Numbered from the stretch's first letter, positions 23,696-35,621 are shown. The stretch is 64,000 nucleotides of DNA from Smittia aterrima (GCA_033063855.1 CP093829.1:6458243-6522242), one strand, 5' to 3'. The notes: a model not told the origin generated them from the sequence alone. Made by a program: numbers and translations.

Positions 23696-24473
23696 TCAAA
23701 ATCCAATTTTGAGCGAAACGTAGAGTTTCCAGCTGTAAAGATATTTCATTCCTCGGCTGCCTTTGACGATGCCACGAGCTGTTCCGTTTGCAGAGAATTT
23801 CGTGTGATAAACTGTTTTGAGAAAACCTTGAAGATAGTTGTCGGATATGTGAACGTTGCTGACTGTGTAGTTTCTCTGAAATGATATTATAATCGAAATG
23901 GAGATCAATGAGTTGGAGGATGTCAAACCTTTTTGAAAGGACAGGAGAACGGGAAATCAGTTTTATTGGCGAAATGGTCTAGATAAGCCTTTGCCATGAT
24001 TCCATTCTTTTTAGTGTTTGAAATTGCGCAGAGGTCAATCGTTGATCGGAACATTGTTCGTCGGTAGTCGAGATCGTCTTCATCCTCTGGAACTATAAAA
24101 AACGAATTAAATATTAATTAAAATATATTTTACAAAAATTGACTTACGCTGGACAGTGATGGTCAACTGAAAAGAAAATATTAATTTTAGAAAGAATTTT
24201 TTTTACGTCATTAGTCTAAAGTGGAGATTGACTTACGGTTTCCCTAGTTACTTCAACCAATTGCTGGTACAGCGCCAAAAAAAAACTATCGTTTCCTTTA
24301 TGTTCCACAGACAGATTAAATATTCCAAATTTTGGATCAGAATCAAATTGAATCTTATGAATTTTCACAGCGCAATCCTAAAGAAAATGGGAATTATATT
24401 GGTTACTGAAGAATTTTGATGATTTTACCATAAAACTGAGGAGAGCTAAGAAAAACAAGACTTTCACAAACAT
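23696..24473 (-). CDS. DUF1091-like secreted protein, copy 2 (182 aa)
   Basis: Best-resolved copy: complement(join(23696..23875, 23929..24092, 24148..24166, 24237..24377, 24429..24473)), 182 aa with all phases consistent. Exon 1 is the signal peptide MFVKVLFFLALLSFM. Exon 2 begins DCAVKIHKIQFDSD. Exon 3 is only 19 nt (LTITVQ). Exon 4 carries RRTMFRSTIDLC, an NKTDFPF glycosylation-type site and CPFKK. Exon 5 carries NYTVSNV, ANGTARG and the basic-aromatic end GSRGMKYLYSWKLYVSL. The family signature (IDLC, about 35 residues, CPF) is that of DUF1091/DM8 secreted proteins. Function in insects is largely unknown. Confidence 0.82.
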
Positions 24474-24814
24474 TTTCAATGAGAAATGAAATAAAAGTCC
24501 GAAAATATTTTTAAAAATAATTCTTTTATTAATGTCGTAATCGTAACTTCCGCAATTCAAAATAATTTCAATGATTTAAATTGCAGTTTAAAAGCATCGC
24601 AAGGTTAACATTCTCTTGATTTTTATGGTTCGAGCATTAATGTTAAATGTTCTCTTAAATTATAAGAAAATGTAATTGTTTGCTTAAATAAATAAAATAT
24701 TTATGCTCAATATTTGTTGTTTAAAGGTTTTCATTTATTTTAACGAGCTTCATAATTTCTGTCGTTCAAGTTAGTTCTAAACTCGAAGCAAAATAAAAAT
24801 GATTGAAAGCTTGT

Positions 24815-25578
24815 TCAAACTCCACTAACGGTGACGTAGAGTTTCCAGCTGTAAAGATATTTCATTCCTCGGCTGCCTTTGACGATGCCACGAGTAGTTC
24901 CATTTACAGAGAATTTCGTCCGTAAAATTGTTTTCAGAAAACCTTGAAGATAGTTGTCGGACATGTGAACGTTTCTGACTGTGTAGTTTTTCTGAAACGA
25001 TATTTCTATCGAAAAGGAGATCAATGAGTTGAAGGACGTCAAACCTTATTGAAGGGACAGCCCCACGAGTAATCAAGTTTATTCGCGAAAAGATCCAACA
25101 AAGTCTTTGCCAGGATTCCATTATTTTTAGTGATTGCAAATGAGCAAAGGTCAATCGTTGATCGGAACATTGTTCGTCGGAAATCACGATCGTGGTCATC
25201 CTCTGGACCTAGTAAAATACGATTCAATTATAAACTGGAATATTTTAATAAAAATTGACTTAACTTTGAACTATGACTGTCATCTAGAAAGAAAATATTA
25301 ATCAATGGAAAGAACAGAAATTTTCCTCATTAGATTGACTTACTGATTCTCGAGTTACATCAACCAATTGCTCGTAATGCATTGAAATAAAACTATTGTT
25401 TCCTTTATGTTCCACAAACAGATTAAATAATCCAAATCTTCGTTCGGAGTCAAAACGATGTTGATCAATTTTCACATCGCAATCCTAGAGCGATCGAATT
25501 AGATTGACAACTAAAGAATTTACATTATTTTACCATAAAACAAAGGAAGGCTAAGAAAAACAAGACTTTCACAAACAT
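24815..25578 (-). CDS. DUF1091-like secreted protein, copy 3
   Basis: Same five-exon organisation as copy 2, with ATG at 25578 and stop at 24815. Signal peptide MFVKVLFFLAF; second exon DCDVKIDQHRFDSERRFG; fourth exon with DRDFRRTMFRSTIDLC and GCPFNK; last exon with NYTVRNVHMSDN and GIVKGSRGMKYLYSW. It ends YVTVSGV, unlike its neighbours. The 19-nt exon starts with ATGACAGTC. The gene appears intact. It lies about 340 bp from copy 2. Confidence 0.75.
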
Positions 25579-25998
25579 TTTCAATGAGAATTGAAATAAA
25601 AATCCGAAAATATTCTGAAAATAGTTCTTTTATGAATGTCGTTGCTTCCGCGATTTAAAATAATTCTTGTCAGATAATTTCATTGATTTGCCATGCGATT
25701 TGGAGGATACAACGGAATATTTCTTGAAACCAACATGTAAGCTTTCCATAAGGTAAAAACTTCGAAGGAATAAAAAATTTATTAAAAATATTCCACAGAT
25801 TTTGGAATTTGCTTTCTCGTAAATGATGTTCATGAGGTCAACTAACTCATCAGCATAAAAGTAGAGAACGCACCCAAAAGCTCAAAATCGATTGATCTTT
25901 AGATATAATGGTTTTCATTTATTTCAAGAAGATTCAATTTAATTTAGTTTCTGTCATTCAAACTAGTCTCGAAGCAAAATAAATGATTGAAAACTTAA

Positions 25999-26777
25999 TC
26001 AAAATCCAATTATGAGCGTGACGTAGACTTTCCAGCTGTAAAGATATTTCATTCCTCGACTGCCTTTGACGATGCCACGAGATGTTCCGTTTGCAGAGAA
26101 TTTCGTATGATAAACTGTTTTGAGAAAACCTTGAAGATAGTTGTCGGACATATAAATATTGCTGACTGTGTAGTTTCTCTGAAATGATATTGTAATCGAA
26201 AGGATGTTTAATGAGTTGAAGGATGTCAAACCTTTTTGAAAGGACAGGAGAACGGAAAATCAGTTTTATTCGCAAAAACGTCTAGATAAGCCTTTGACAT
26301 GATTCCATTCTTCTTAGTGTTTGAAATTGCACAGAGGTCAATCGTTGATCGGAACATTGTTCGTCGGAAGTCGAGATCGTCTTCATCCTCTGGATCTAAA
26401 ATATTTACAAAACGACTCAAATATAAATTGAAACCTTTTTCATAAAAAATTGACTTACTCTGAACTGTGATGGTCACCTGGAAATAAAACATTCTTTTGA
26501 AATAAATATATTTACCTCATTAGATTTACTAACTGTTTCTCGAGTTATATCAACCAATTGCTGGTACAGCGCCGAAATAAAACTATCGTTTCCTTTATGT
26601 TTCACAACCAGATTAAATATTCCAAATTTTGGATCAGAATCAAATTGAATTTTATCAATTTTCACAGCGCAATCCTAAAGCGAATGAGACTTAGATTGAT
26701 AACTGAAGAGTTGTGAAATTGAATAATTTTACCATAAAACAGAGGCAGGCCAAGAAAAACAAGACTTTCACAAACAT
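25999..26777 (-). CDS. DUF1091-like secreted protein, copy 4
   Basis: Five-exon copy with ATG at 26777 and stop at 25999. Second exon DCAVKIDKIQFDSDPKFG; fourth exon with DLDFRRTMFRSTIDLC, NKTDFPF and CPFKK; last exon with NYTVSNIYMSDNYLQGF and ANGTSRGIVKGSRG. Very similar to copy 2, which points to recent duplication or gene conversion. The donor after exon 2 is GTTAGT rather than GTAAGT. Confidence 0.75.
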
Positions 26778-27015
26778 TTTTAATAAGAACTGAAATAAAA
26801 ATCCGAAAATATTCTGAAAATAATTTATTTCTTAATGTCGTAGCTTCCACGATTTAAAATCTTTCTGGTCAGATAATTTCAATGATTTGCATTGCGGTTT
26901 AAAAGCTACGCAAGGTTCACATTCTCTTGACTTTTTTTGGTCGATTAAGTCTAGAACAAACTCAAGTTCTTATTAAATGAATGGAAATTTAATTAATTTT
27001 CATTTAAATATTTAA

Positions 27016-27775
27016 TCAAAAACCTCTAACAAATGTCAATACCAATTTCCAACTATAAAGATATCTCGATCCTCGTGAGCCTTTAACTACGCCTCGTGTT
27101 GTGCCGTTTATAACCAACTTTGTTTCAAATACAGGAAAGAATTTGTCGGATACAAGAACGTTGCTGAGAGTGTAGTTTCTCTGAAATAAATTTGAATCAT
27201 TTTCTAATTTTTCTCCAGTCGAAAGTGATCGAAAACCTTCTTGAATGGACAAGAGAAAGCGAAATCTACAGAATCTTGCATAAACTCCTTAAAGCTTTGA
27301 ACAACGAAAGAATTTTTTTGTGATTTCATTAATGCGCACATGTCGATTGTAGTTCGAAACAAAACCCGACGATATTCATTATCGGTATCATCCTCAGGAG
27401 CTAGAAAAAAAGTTTACAAAGAATCTCTCTTGTTTGAATTGATTTTCACTCAACTTTGTACGATGAGTATCAACTGAAACCAAAACATTTATTAACCTAT
27501 CGAACTGATGCATGAGCACTCACATATTCTCGAGTTATTTCAATTAACTGCTCGTAAGAGCCGGAGAGATAACTTTCATTTTTTCTGCTATCCAAAACGA
27601 GATTGAGATGCCCAAACCTCGAATCAGAATTGAATTCAATGCTTTCGATTTTCATTGCGGATTCCTTAAGTAACGAAAGTATTTTGTTCCGAGCGATTTA
27701 CATTTTTCAATTTCGTAAAAATAATTTTACCACAGACCGCTCCAAGAAGAAGATAAATAAAATTTTAAAAATCAT
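27016..27775 (-). CDS. DUF1091-like secreted protein, copy 5 (divergent)
   Basis: The most diverged member. ATG at 27775 (MIFKILFIFFLE) and stop at 27016. The second exon reads ESAMKIESIEFNSDSRFG, so the cysteine of DCAVKI is absent here. The fourth exon has YRRVLFRTTIDMC and ends AFSCPFKK; the last exon has NYTLSNVLVSDKFFPVF and GVVKGSRGSRYLYSW. The family signature IDMC...CPF is kept, so it is probably functional. Losing the first cysteine would change one disulfide relative to the other copies, unless a compensating cysteine is used. Confidence 0.7.
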
Positions 27776-28024
27776 CTCGCTTCTTGTTGCGAGAGCCAAA
27801 TGAAAGTTGAAAAATATTTTTAGATTTAGCTAAAATCAAAATTCGCATCCGCAAATTAACAAAATTACTGTCGGTGGTGAGGTAATCCTCATTTATCAAT
27901 GAAAATACCAGTCGAGAGCTTCTGAAATAAAGTTTTAAGAGAAATGAGACAGCTTTGTGTTAGTTGACAATCTGAAACTTTATTCAATATCAGCGACACT
28001 AATGATTCAACATCAGCATCAAAT

Positions 28025-29077
28025 TTAATGAGATTTTCTTTTCATGTGTGAAATAATATCTTGAAATGTTTTAGCATGAGAATTGCAAGTCGGACACTTG
28101 TAGCTTTTGACTCCGATGTGAATCTTTTCGTGATCCTTTAGTTCTTTAATATTTTCAAACTTTTGATGACACTTTCCGATGTTACAAGCCAAATATTTCC
28201 CTCCCGATGAATGAGATCTCTTCATGTGCACGTTCAAACTCTCTTTGCTAATGAACTTCTTGCACATTGTGCAAGGAACTTTTATTGTAATTTTCTTAGG
28301 AGGAAACTTGAGATGGATTTGCATGTGGCGTCGAATGTTGGGCAAACTTTTAGATACTTTGCCGCAAACATCGCAGTGGATCTTGATTTCAGTATGGGCT
28401 CTTACTTTGTGGTCTCTTAAGTAGGGTTTAGTTGCGAATGAGCGATTGCAAATTTCGCACTCAAATATTGTTTTTTGTTCCGTTGCATGTATTCCATGAC
28501 GATGTTGCTGTTGATGAAGTTTCAATTGATAGTTGTACACGAAGTCTTTGTAGCAAATTTCGCATGAAACTTTTCTCAAATGAATTTGATAGTGATTTTG
28601 AAGCCTTGCTTTCGTTGAAGTCTTGATATCACATTTTGAACAAAACCAAGTTGAATCCTTGCTGTGAGCTTGCACCAGATGATTTGTCTTGCAGTGATTA
28701 CAATCAAACTTGAGGTCACAAAAATCACATCTTTTTGAACTTTTGGATTTATTAATGAAACCGCATCCATCGCAATTTTGATTACAATTTGATAAATGTA
28801 ATTTTATGTTTCCCAATTCATCTTTGTTATTATTTTTTACTTCTCTTTGTTCTTCAATTGATGGATCAGATTCTTGTTTTATAATTTCGAAGTTTTGCGC
28901 TAAATAATTTTCTTTGACTATTTCTGTTTCTGTTTCTGCTTCTTGCTTGATACTGTCGAGGGTCTCTTCTAAATATTCTTCATCAGTGTTATCTCGATCT
29001 GGAGGCAAAACTATTTCAAAATATTCAGGTTCTTCTTGCTTGATGTTTGCTGCAACTTCAGCAGAATAATGTTCCAT
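28025..29077 (-). CDS. C2H2 zinc-finger protein (350 aa)
   Basis: Single-exon gene with a true ATG at 29077, inserted in the DUF1091 array on the same strand. Residues 1-90 are acidic and contain three copies of IKQE (the SUMO acceptor form psi-K-x-E), at IKQEEPEY, IKQEAETE and IKQESDPS. From about residue 105 there are seven to eight C2H2 fingers, including CSKCDIKTSTKARLQNHYQIH, CEICYKDFVYNYQLKLH and CDVCGKVSKSLPNIRRH; linkers are not the TGEKP type. A nuclear DNA-binding transcription regulator is expected. No ZAD domain is seen at the N-terminus. Exact orthology cannot be told from the sequence alone. Confidence 0.88.
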   Translation of the reverse strand: MEHYSAEVAANIKQEEPEYFEIVLPPDRDNTDEEYLEETLDSIKQEAETETEIVKENYLAQNFEIIKQESDPSIEEQREVKNNNKDELGNIKLHLSNCNQNCDGCGFINKSKSSKRCDFCDLKFDCNHCKTNHLVQAHSKDSTWFCSKCDIKTSTKARLQNHYQIHLRKVSCEICYKDFVYNYQLKLHQQQHRHGIHATEQKTIFECEICNRSFATKPYLRDHKVRAHTEIKIHCDVCGKVSKSLPNIRRHMQIHLKFPPKKITIKVPCTMCKKFISKESLNVHMKRSHSSGGKYLACNIGKCHQKFENIKELKDHEKIHIGVKSYKCPTCNSHAKTFQDIISHMKRKSH

Positions 29078-29533
29078 GATTTGTTTAATTTTAGTTTATT
29101 CTACGAGGACTTAGTGACATTCACAAGCAAAAAATCAAAACATTCAGCCGAAGTCACAAGAAGAAACGTTAACTGAAGTTGGTAGCCGATCACAGAAATC
29201 GTTCGAATATTTCACTGAATTTTTCACTGAGAAAATGTTCAGGATTATTCTTGAAGTCACTCAGCTTATATTATTAATCACAAAAGAGAACATATTTTTA
29301 TATACTCAATCTTGCGCTTTCAACCTCTTCAGGCGAGTCAAGCTTAGTCGAACTAGTTCTCGATTCGAATCAACAGAATGACCGATCAATACAAGATGTT
29401 TTCCGCGATATCTCCGTCCCAAGCAGTATCAACTTTTTTTTCCCACATTTTATATTTATTTTAAGAAGCTTCGATTTAATTTCATTCATTCAAACTAGTT
29501 TTAAACTCGTAAGCAAAATAAATAATTGAGAAC
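29078..29533. repeat. Intergenic with duplicated promoter block
   Basis: The segment at about 29150-29410 is repeated at 30528-30770 (shared words include TCAGGATTATTCTTGAAGTC, AATCTTGCGCTT and CTAGTTCTCGATTCGAATC). A shorter part recurs at 31885-31940. It is part of the duplication that made copies 6 and 7. Confidence 0.6.
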
Positions 29534-30296
29534 TTAATAAAGCGACACGTAGAATTTCCAGCTGTAAAGATATTTCATTCCTCGGCTGCCTTTGACGATG
29601 CCACGACATGTTCCGTTTGCAGAGAATTTCGTTTGGAAAACTTTTAATTGAAAACCATTAATATATTGTTCGGACATGATCTTCATGTTGTTGATGGTGT
29701 AGTTTCTCTGAAATGATATTGCAATCGAAAAGATGTTTAATGAAGGATATCAAACCTTTTTGAAAGGACACCCCCATGCAAAATCAGTTTTATCCACGAA
29801 ATGGTCGTAAAAAGCTTTTGCCATAATTCCATTTTTCCTTGTATTTGAAATTGCACAAAGATCAATCGTTGATCGGAACATTGTTCGTCGGAAGTCGAGA
29901 TCTTTGTCATCCTCTGGATCTAAAAAATTTGAAAACGACTCAAATATATATTGAAATCTTTTTCATAAAAAATTGACTTACTCTGAACTGTGATGGTCAC
30001 CTGGAAAGAAAATATTAATGATGGAAAGAAAATATATTTACCTCATTAGATCACTAACTGTTTCTCGAACTACATCAACCCATTGCTGGTAGCCCCCTGA
30101 AAGGAAACTTTCGCTTCCTTTACGTTCCAAACCCAGTTTAAATATTCCAAATCTTGGATCAGAATCAAATTGAATCTTATCAATTCTCACAGCGCAGTCC
30201 TAAAGCGAATGGGACTTAGATTGAAAACTGAAGAGTTTTGAATACTTTTACCACAAAACACTGGAAAACTAAGAAAAACAAGACTTTCACAAACAT
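29534..30296 (-). CDS. DUF1091-like secreted protein, copy 6
   Basis: Five-exon copy, ATG at 30296 and stop at 29534. Signal peptide MFVKVLFFLVF-like; second exon DCAVRIDKIQFDSDPRFG; fourth exon with DLDFRRTMFRSTIDLC and GCPFKK; last exon with NYTINNMKIMSEQYINGF and ANGTCRGIVKGSRG. Copies 6 and 7 share the NNxKIMS motif and a shortened C-terminus ending YVSLY, so they form a sub-pair distinct from copies 1-4. An extra cysteine (GTCRG) occurs only here. Confidence 0.75.
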
Positions 30297-30861
30297 TTTC
30301 AATGAAAATTGAAATAAAAGTCTGAAAATATTCTGAAAATATTTCGTTTATGAATGTCGTAACTTCCGCAATTTAAAATAATTCTGGTCAGATAATTTCA
30401 ATGACTTGCATTGCAGTTTGAGAGCATCGGAAGGTTAACATTCTCTTGACTCTTTTTGGTCGATTAAGTCTTGTTTTTGTCAAATGGTTTTTCAACTATA
30501 AAAATATTCCGCGGAAAATTTAAATCTGAAGAAACTTTCAACTGAAGATGGCAGTCGATAACAAAAATCTTTCGAATATCATTTTTCACGGAAAAGTTGT
30601 TCAGGATTATTCTTGAAGTCACTCAGCTTATATCAATAATCACAAAAGAACATTGTTTTATATGCGCAATCTTGCGCTTCAACTTTTTCAGGTGAGTCAA
30701 GTTTATTCGAACTAGTTCTCGATTCGAATCCGCAGAATGGCCGATCAATACAAACAATATCAACTTTTCCCCAAATTTTATATTTATTTCAAGAAGCTTC
30801 GATTTAATTTCATTCATTCAAACTAGTTTTAAACTCGTAAGCAAAATAAATAATTGAAAAC

Positions 30862-31628
30862 TTAATAAAGCGACACGTAGAATTTCCAGCTGTAAAGATA
30901 TTTCATTCCTCGGCTGCCTTTGACGATGCCACGAGCAGTTCCGTTTGCAGAGAATTTCGTTTGGAGAACTTTTAATTGAAAACCATTAATATATTGGTCG
31001 GACATGATCTTAACATTGTTGATGGTGTAGTTTCCCTAAAACGATATTACAATCGAAAGGTTGTTTAATGAGTTGAAGGATGTCAAACCTTTTTGAAAGG
31101 ACACTTCCATGCAAAATCAATTTTATCCACGAAATGGTCTAGATAAGCCTTTGCCATAATTCCATTCTTCTTAGTGTTCGAAATTTCGCAAAGGTCAATC
31201 GTTGATCGGAACATTGTTCGTCGGAAGTCAAGATCGTCGTCATCCTCTGGATCTAAAAAATTAAAAAACCACTCAAATATAAATTGAAATCTTTTTCATA
31301 AAAAATTGACTTACTCTGAACTGTGATGGTCACCTGGAAAGAAAATGTTATTTTGGGAAAAAAAAAGTTTACCACATTAGATCTACTAACTGTTTCTCGA
31401 GTTAAATCAACCGATTGCTGGTACCCCCCTGACATAAAACTTTCGTTTCCTTTATGTTCCAAAACCAGTTTAAATATTCCAAATCTTGGATTGGAATCAT
31501 AGAGAATCTGATCAATTTTCACAGCGCAATCCTAAAGCGAATGAGACTTAGATTGATAACTGAAGAGTTTTGAATAATTTTACCACAAAATACTGGAAAG
31601 CTAAGAAAATCAACACTTTCACAAACAT
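30862..31628 (-). CDS. DUF1091-like secreted protein, copy 7
   Basis: Five-exon copy, ATG at 31628 and stop at 30862. Signal peptide MFVKVLIFLAFQYF; second exon DCAVKIDQILYDSNPRFG; last exon with NYTINNVKIMSDQYINGF and ANGTARGIVKGSRG, ending YVSLY as in copy 6. The acceptor of the last exon is TTTTAG|GG, so it begins GNYT instead of RNYT. The frame looks intact. It is the upstream-most (right-hand) member of the array. Confidence 0.75.
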
Positions 31629-31963
31629 TTTCAATGAGAATTGAAATAGAAGTCCGAAAATATTTTATAAAATAATTCTTTTATTAATGTCGTAACTTCC
31701 GCAAATTAAAATAATTCTGGTCAGATAATTTCAATGATTTGCATTGCAATTTGAGAGCATCGGAAGGTTAACATTCTTTTGACTAAATTGTTTGAAGTTC
31801 TTGTTAAATGAATGGAAATTTCATAAATTTCAAAAGCATCTAACGAATATCAATAACATTTTCCAACTGTAAAAATATTACACGGAAATCTAAATCCGAC
31901 TGAAGTTGGCAGCCGATCACAAAAGTCTTTCGAATATTATTACGCAAAATTTTAAAAATATTC

Positions 31964-32220
31964 AGTCTCGCTTAAACGATGTAAAGGAGTAAGACGTTTA
32001 ATTTGTGCTCTCGATTTTGATCATGTGTAAGTTCAAGTGGTTACGTAAAAATTAAAGAAAGGTTAAAAATGATTTTTCTTTTGCAGAAAACACATTAAGC
32101 AGAAATTTTCATAAAACATTTATGAGACTCAGCTTAAGTTCTTAAAAAATTGAAATATTCTTGATTTTTTATTTTCTTCAACAAAATTGTGAGTTTATTA
32201 ATTATATTCAACTTAATTGA
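31964..32220. repeat. LTR-like dispersed repeat, copy 1
   Basis: About 250 bp beginning AGTCTCGCT and containing GGAGTAAGACGTTTA and GACTCAGCT, matching 39389-39640 over most of its length. It lies about 700 bp upstream of a BEL/Pao polymerase remnant in the same direction, so an LTR or leader remnant of that element is a plausible reading. Confidence 0.5.
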
Positions 32221-32901
32221 ACGAGAAATAACTGGAATTGTTAACTTGGGTTTAAGAAAAAAAAAACTTTTTAAACATCTTCGGAAAGACAATGTAAATA
32301 GATCTATTTAGTTTCTCTCATTAAGTTTTTTATTAAGAGAATTGTTTATACTTCACTTTCAGCATAAAATTCATTCTGGATGGTTTCAAATGATATTTGA
32401 TTCCCTTTTGTTCACTGTTCTTCACTTAGGCTTCAAATTTCAAGCTAACTTAACGACATTGAAGAAAATATTCGGCGGTCAGCAAATCAAAGAAACAGTG
32501 AACGCGAAGAATTGCAAGTGGCAGACATGGTCGAAAATGCTAAATACACGAAAAGTGCTTACATTATGCTTACAAGTTTATCGGAAGTTAATTAGTTCAC
32601 GCGAATATGTTTAATTGGCGCGCGCGAATGAACGTCAATAATTTCTTTCCTCATCGTTTCGCGGTCACTCGATGACCACATAATTTCTGCTGACAGGACT
32701 GTTGAAGCTTTATTAGAATTTGATCGTTTAAATACATTAATTTCGCTGTTTGAGAGTGTCAACTAAGCGACACAATCGCTTGTAGATGCAATGTAGTCAA
32801 AATCGGTGCGTCAAATTTGATTTCGAACTCCGAAACTTTGAGTTTGATGAAATACTTTCCAAGTATTTTAGTATCATGTTCAGGCTTCGGATGGATTTAC
32901 C

Positions 32902-33426
32902 TTGTTGAAGTTAATATTGATTCTTCTGGTATTTCTACTTTACCAGACTTCCAGTCCATTTCTTGCAATTAGAACAGTTAAGCAATTAGCTATCGATGAA
33001 GCACCAAGTGAAAGATGCCAAGAGATTATGATGCAATCTATATTCATGGATGATATAATCGCAGGAAGCTGGTCAGTCTCCGAAGCGCAACAAGAAGTAA
33101 AAGAATTACATGAAACCTTTGAAAGTGGGAAATAACACCTATGCAAATGGGACAGTAATCAAGAGCAAACCTTGATACACATACCAGAAGAAAGAAGTGC
33201 ACTTACAAGGAAAGAAGAAAATAAACTACTTCAACGAAAGAATTTGTATTTTGAAGAATGCAACATTCCGAACAAAGGATATTGTGTTGCCAATAGTAAT
33301 TATATTGAAATATCATTTCAATGGCAAAGATTTGATAGCAATTTCAGAAGTAAAATCCAAGCTATTACAACATCATCGCATCATCGAAAACTCTTTTGCA
33401 AATCTTTGTTAACAGTTTTTATTTGA
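32902..33426 (+). pseudogene. BEL/Pao retrotransposon polymerase remnant
   Basis: A short stretch of reverse transcriptase is readable: SPFLAIRTVKQLAIDEA, the catalytic-box remnant FMDDIIAGS, and, after an in-frame stop at 33133-33135, KWDSNQEQ. This order (APFLAIRT, xxDD, KWxSN) is diagnostic of BEL/Pao-class LTR retrotransposons. The rest of the element (gag, protease, RNase H, integrase) is missing and the frame is broken, so it is a dead fragment. Confidence 0.72.
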
Positions 33427-34248
33427 GCCACCAAGATTACTTTTATGTCTCACGGTCAGAACTTAAACTAAGAATAAATTTTTATCCAATACACTTCGAT
33501 AGACTTATAAAAATGGACTGTTCCGTTTATTGACAATATTTTAAATTTATTCACAAAAATTGGTAATAAAACAAAATTATTCTCTTCAGAGGGAGAAAGA
33601 ATGAATGTTTTTAAGGCTTATTTGATGGTTTCAACTACAACTTCATATTTGCCCTTCGATTAACGATATATGTCGACGCCTATGTCACTCGCCAAAGATA
33701 TTTTTACTTTTCGTGCTCCGCCAATTCCAGCTTAATTCAAAGAACCTGTACTTGAATTTCGAACTTTTTGGGCCTCATCTGACAAAAAGCTTTTACGTTC
33801 AGACGCTTATTCAGTAAGAGATAACCATCTTTCAAGTAAAAATGTTAACTTGGAATGGACCGCTAAAGTGAAAATATTTTCCATCAAATGAACGCTAAGA
33901 AAGTTTCTATCATTGCCTGCGAAGCGGCTTATTCAGTTCAATCGATAAAGCCATTGTTTATGGCTTTAAGATCAATTATAGATTGCGACTGCTTCGTAGT
34001 TTTCTAAATTCAAATGTTTTTAGTCCTTTTTTTAAAGTAAAAAAACTTAACAATATAAGACCCTTGCAATGGAGGAATTTTTATGTTTGGTACTTTCAGC
34101 AATTGTTTTTCTAAGATGAATTTTATTTCTTTATGTTGCCGATCGCTTGTTGACAGGGTTGTTAAGTTGGAAAACAACTCCAATTCCAATTCCAATTCCA
34201 ACAGGTTGGAAAACTGGTTGGAAAACCCTCTGTTGTAAAACGGTTGTA
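33427..34248. other. Repeat-rich intergenic stretch
   Basis: No gene. Contains a short AATTCC simple repeat at about 34175-34200 that gives a meaningless repetitive open frame on the minus strand. A related AATTCC-rich sequence in inverse orientation occurs at about 38985-39050. Confidence 0.5.
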
Positions 34249-35137
34249 GAGTCAGTGATTACCCATGAGACGTTTAAGCTAATTTTTCACTTATATCACT
34301 TCTGGAGGCTTTAACTTTCAATATACCGCTTGATGAAAAAAGCAAAAACATTAATGACTATATTTGTGATTTTTCTGTGTACTTATAATTTCTCCGCGAT
34401 GACTCTAACATAGTTTAATTAAGCACGTAAGTCAGCGACAAGATGTGACTAAATATGAGACACTTTCGCGTCGCTAAAAAAAAAGAAGCGAGACTTGAAA
34501 AATCCGTTAATTTTTTTTTCGGGTCTTATGGACTTAGCTGCTGAACTCAAGTGACATCAAGATTAAGCTCCTGAAACATGTAAAAGTGAAAACATAGTGA
34601 ATAAAGTTTATTTTTATTATTGATTAGAATCTTTGTTTTTATTCTAACATAAACTTGAGTTTCAGGAGGCTTTGACTTTTAGTCTAAGAAAGAACTCAAT
34701 CTTTGTTTTCTTTCTTAATGTTTGTCCTCAATTTCTTTGGCGGTGAGATATCTTAGTGATTTTAACTTGCTTCGGCGTTAAATAGCACTTTAATTAACTT
34801 TTTACTCGATTTTTGATTTCGATTTGTAAAACGTAAACAAACATTGCGGAAAAAAATCAACGGTTAATTTCAAAAAATATTTCGCATCACTCGATTCTTC
34901 TTCACCACTCGATTTTTTTTTGTGTTTCGAAAGTTGCTTTGAAGCTAAGGCTGTAAAAATTTAATTAAACTACGGACAGAAATTTTAATACAAGTTTCCG
35001 AGAAAGAAATGTTTATTGTATCTAAAAAAAAATAAAACAAAAAATTAGCTCGTCAGGGAAGCTTGTAATTACAACACACCACAAAGTGTCTCATGGGTAG
35101 TAAGAATTTTCGCCGTCTCATAGGTAATCACTGACTC
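34249..35137. mobile_element. TA-flanked TIR element, 889 bp, non-autonomous
   Basis: Terminal inverted repeats of 24 bp with one mismatch begin GAGTCAGTGATTACC at 34249 and end with the complement at 35137. Both ends are immediately flanked by the dinucleotide TA (34247-34248 and 35138-35139), as expected for a target-site duplication. There is no open frame of note inside, so it is a MITE-type element. TA duplication suggests a Tc1/mariner-superfamily or similar transposase, but the TIR sequence is not one I recognise. The flanking host sequence reads continuously as GGTTG-TA-ATTGG once the element is removed. Confidence 0.75.
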
Positions 35138-35621
35138 TAATTGGAAAACGTGTAATTGAAATTTTTAGCAAAAATTGCGGTCAGTAATTTATTTGACTCA
35201 AAATTTTCTCCAAACCAAAAAATGTTTGGAGTTTTTTTCAAAACTAATTTTGCTAGTAAAATTCTGTTTCATAAATTATTTTAAGTTTTCGTAGAGCGAC
35301 TTTCCGAAAGAACGATCAGGAGTTGAAGAAAACTAAATTAGACGAAGAGCACAATGGAGTCGCGAGATTGAACGATGACAGTGACCTCTGGATGGGGATA
35401 TTTATAAATAATGGAAACGAAATCGTAGTCATCCTCCCTTCGAGACTTCCCTTGTGACGTTATTTAGAAACGGGCCCACAAAACTGCCGCCAAAAGCTCA
35501 GTTGACGCTAATTTGATATAACATCAATTTAAACTCAAAAGATCTGAAAACACAAACAAAATGTCAAAGGTAAGTTGTACAAGAAGCTGATTGATAGGAA
35601 ATGATTGATTTAATTCGTTTT

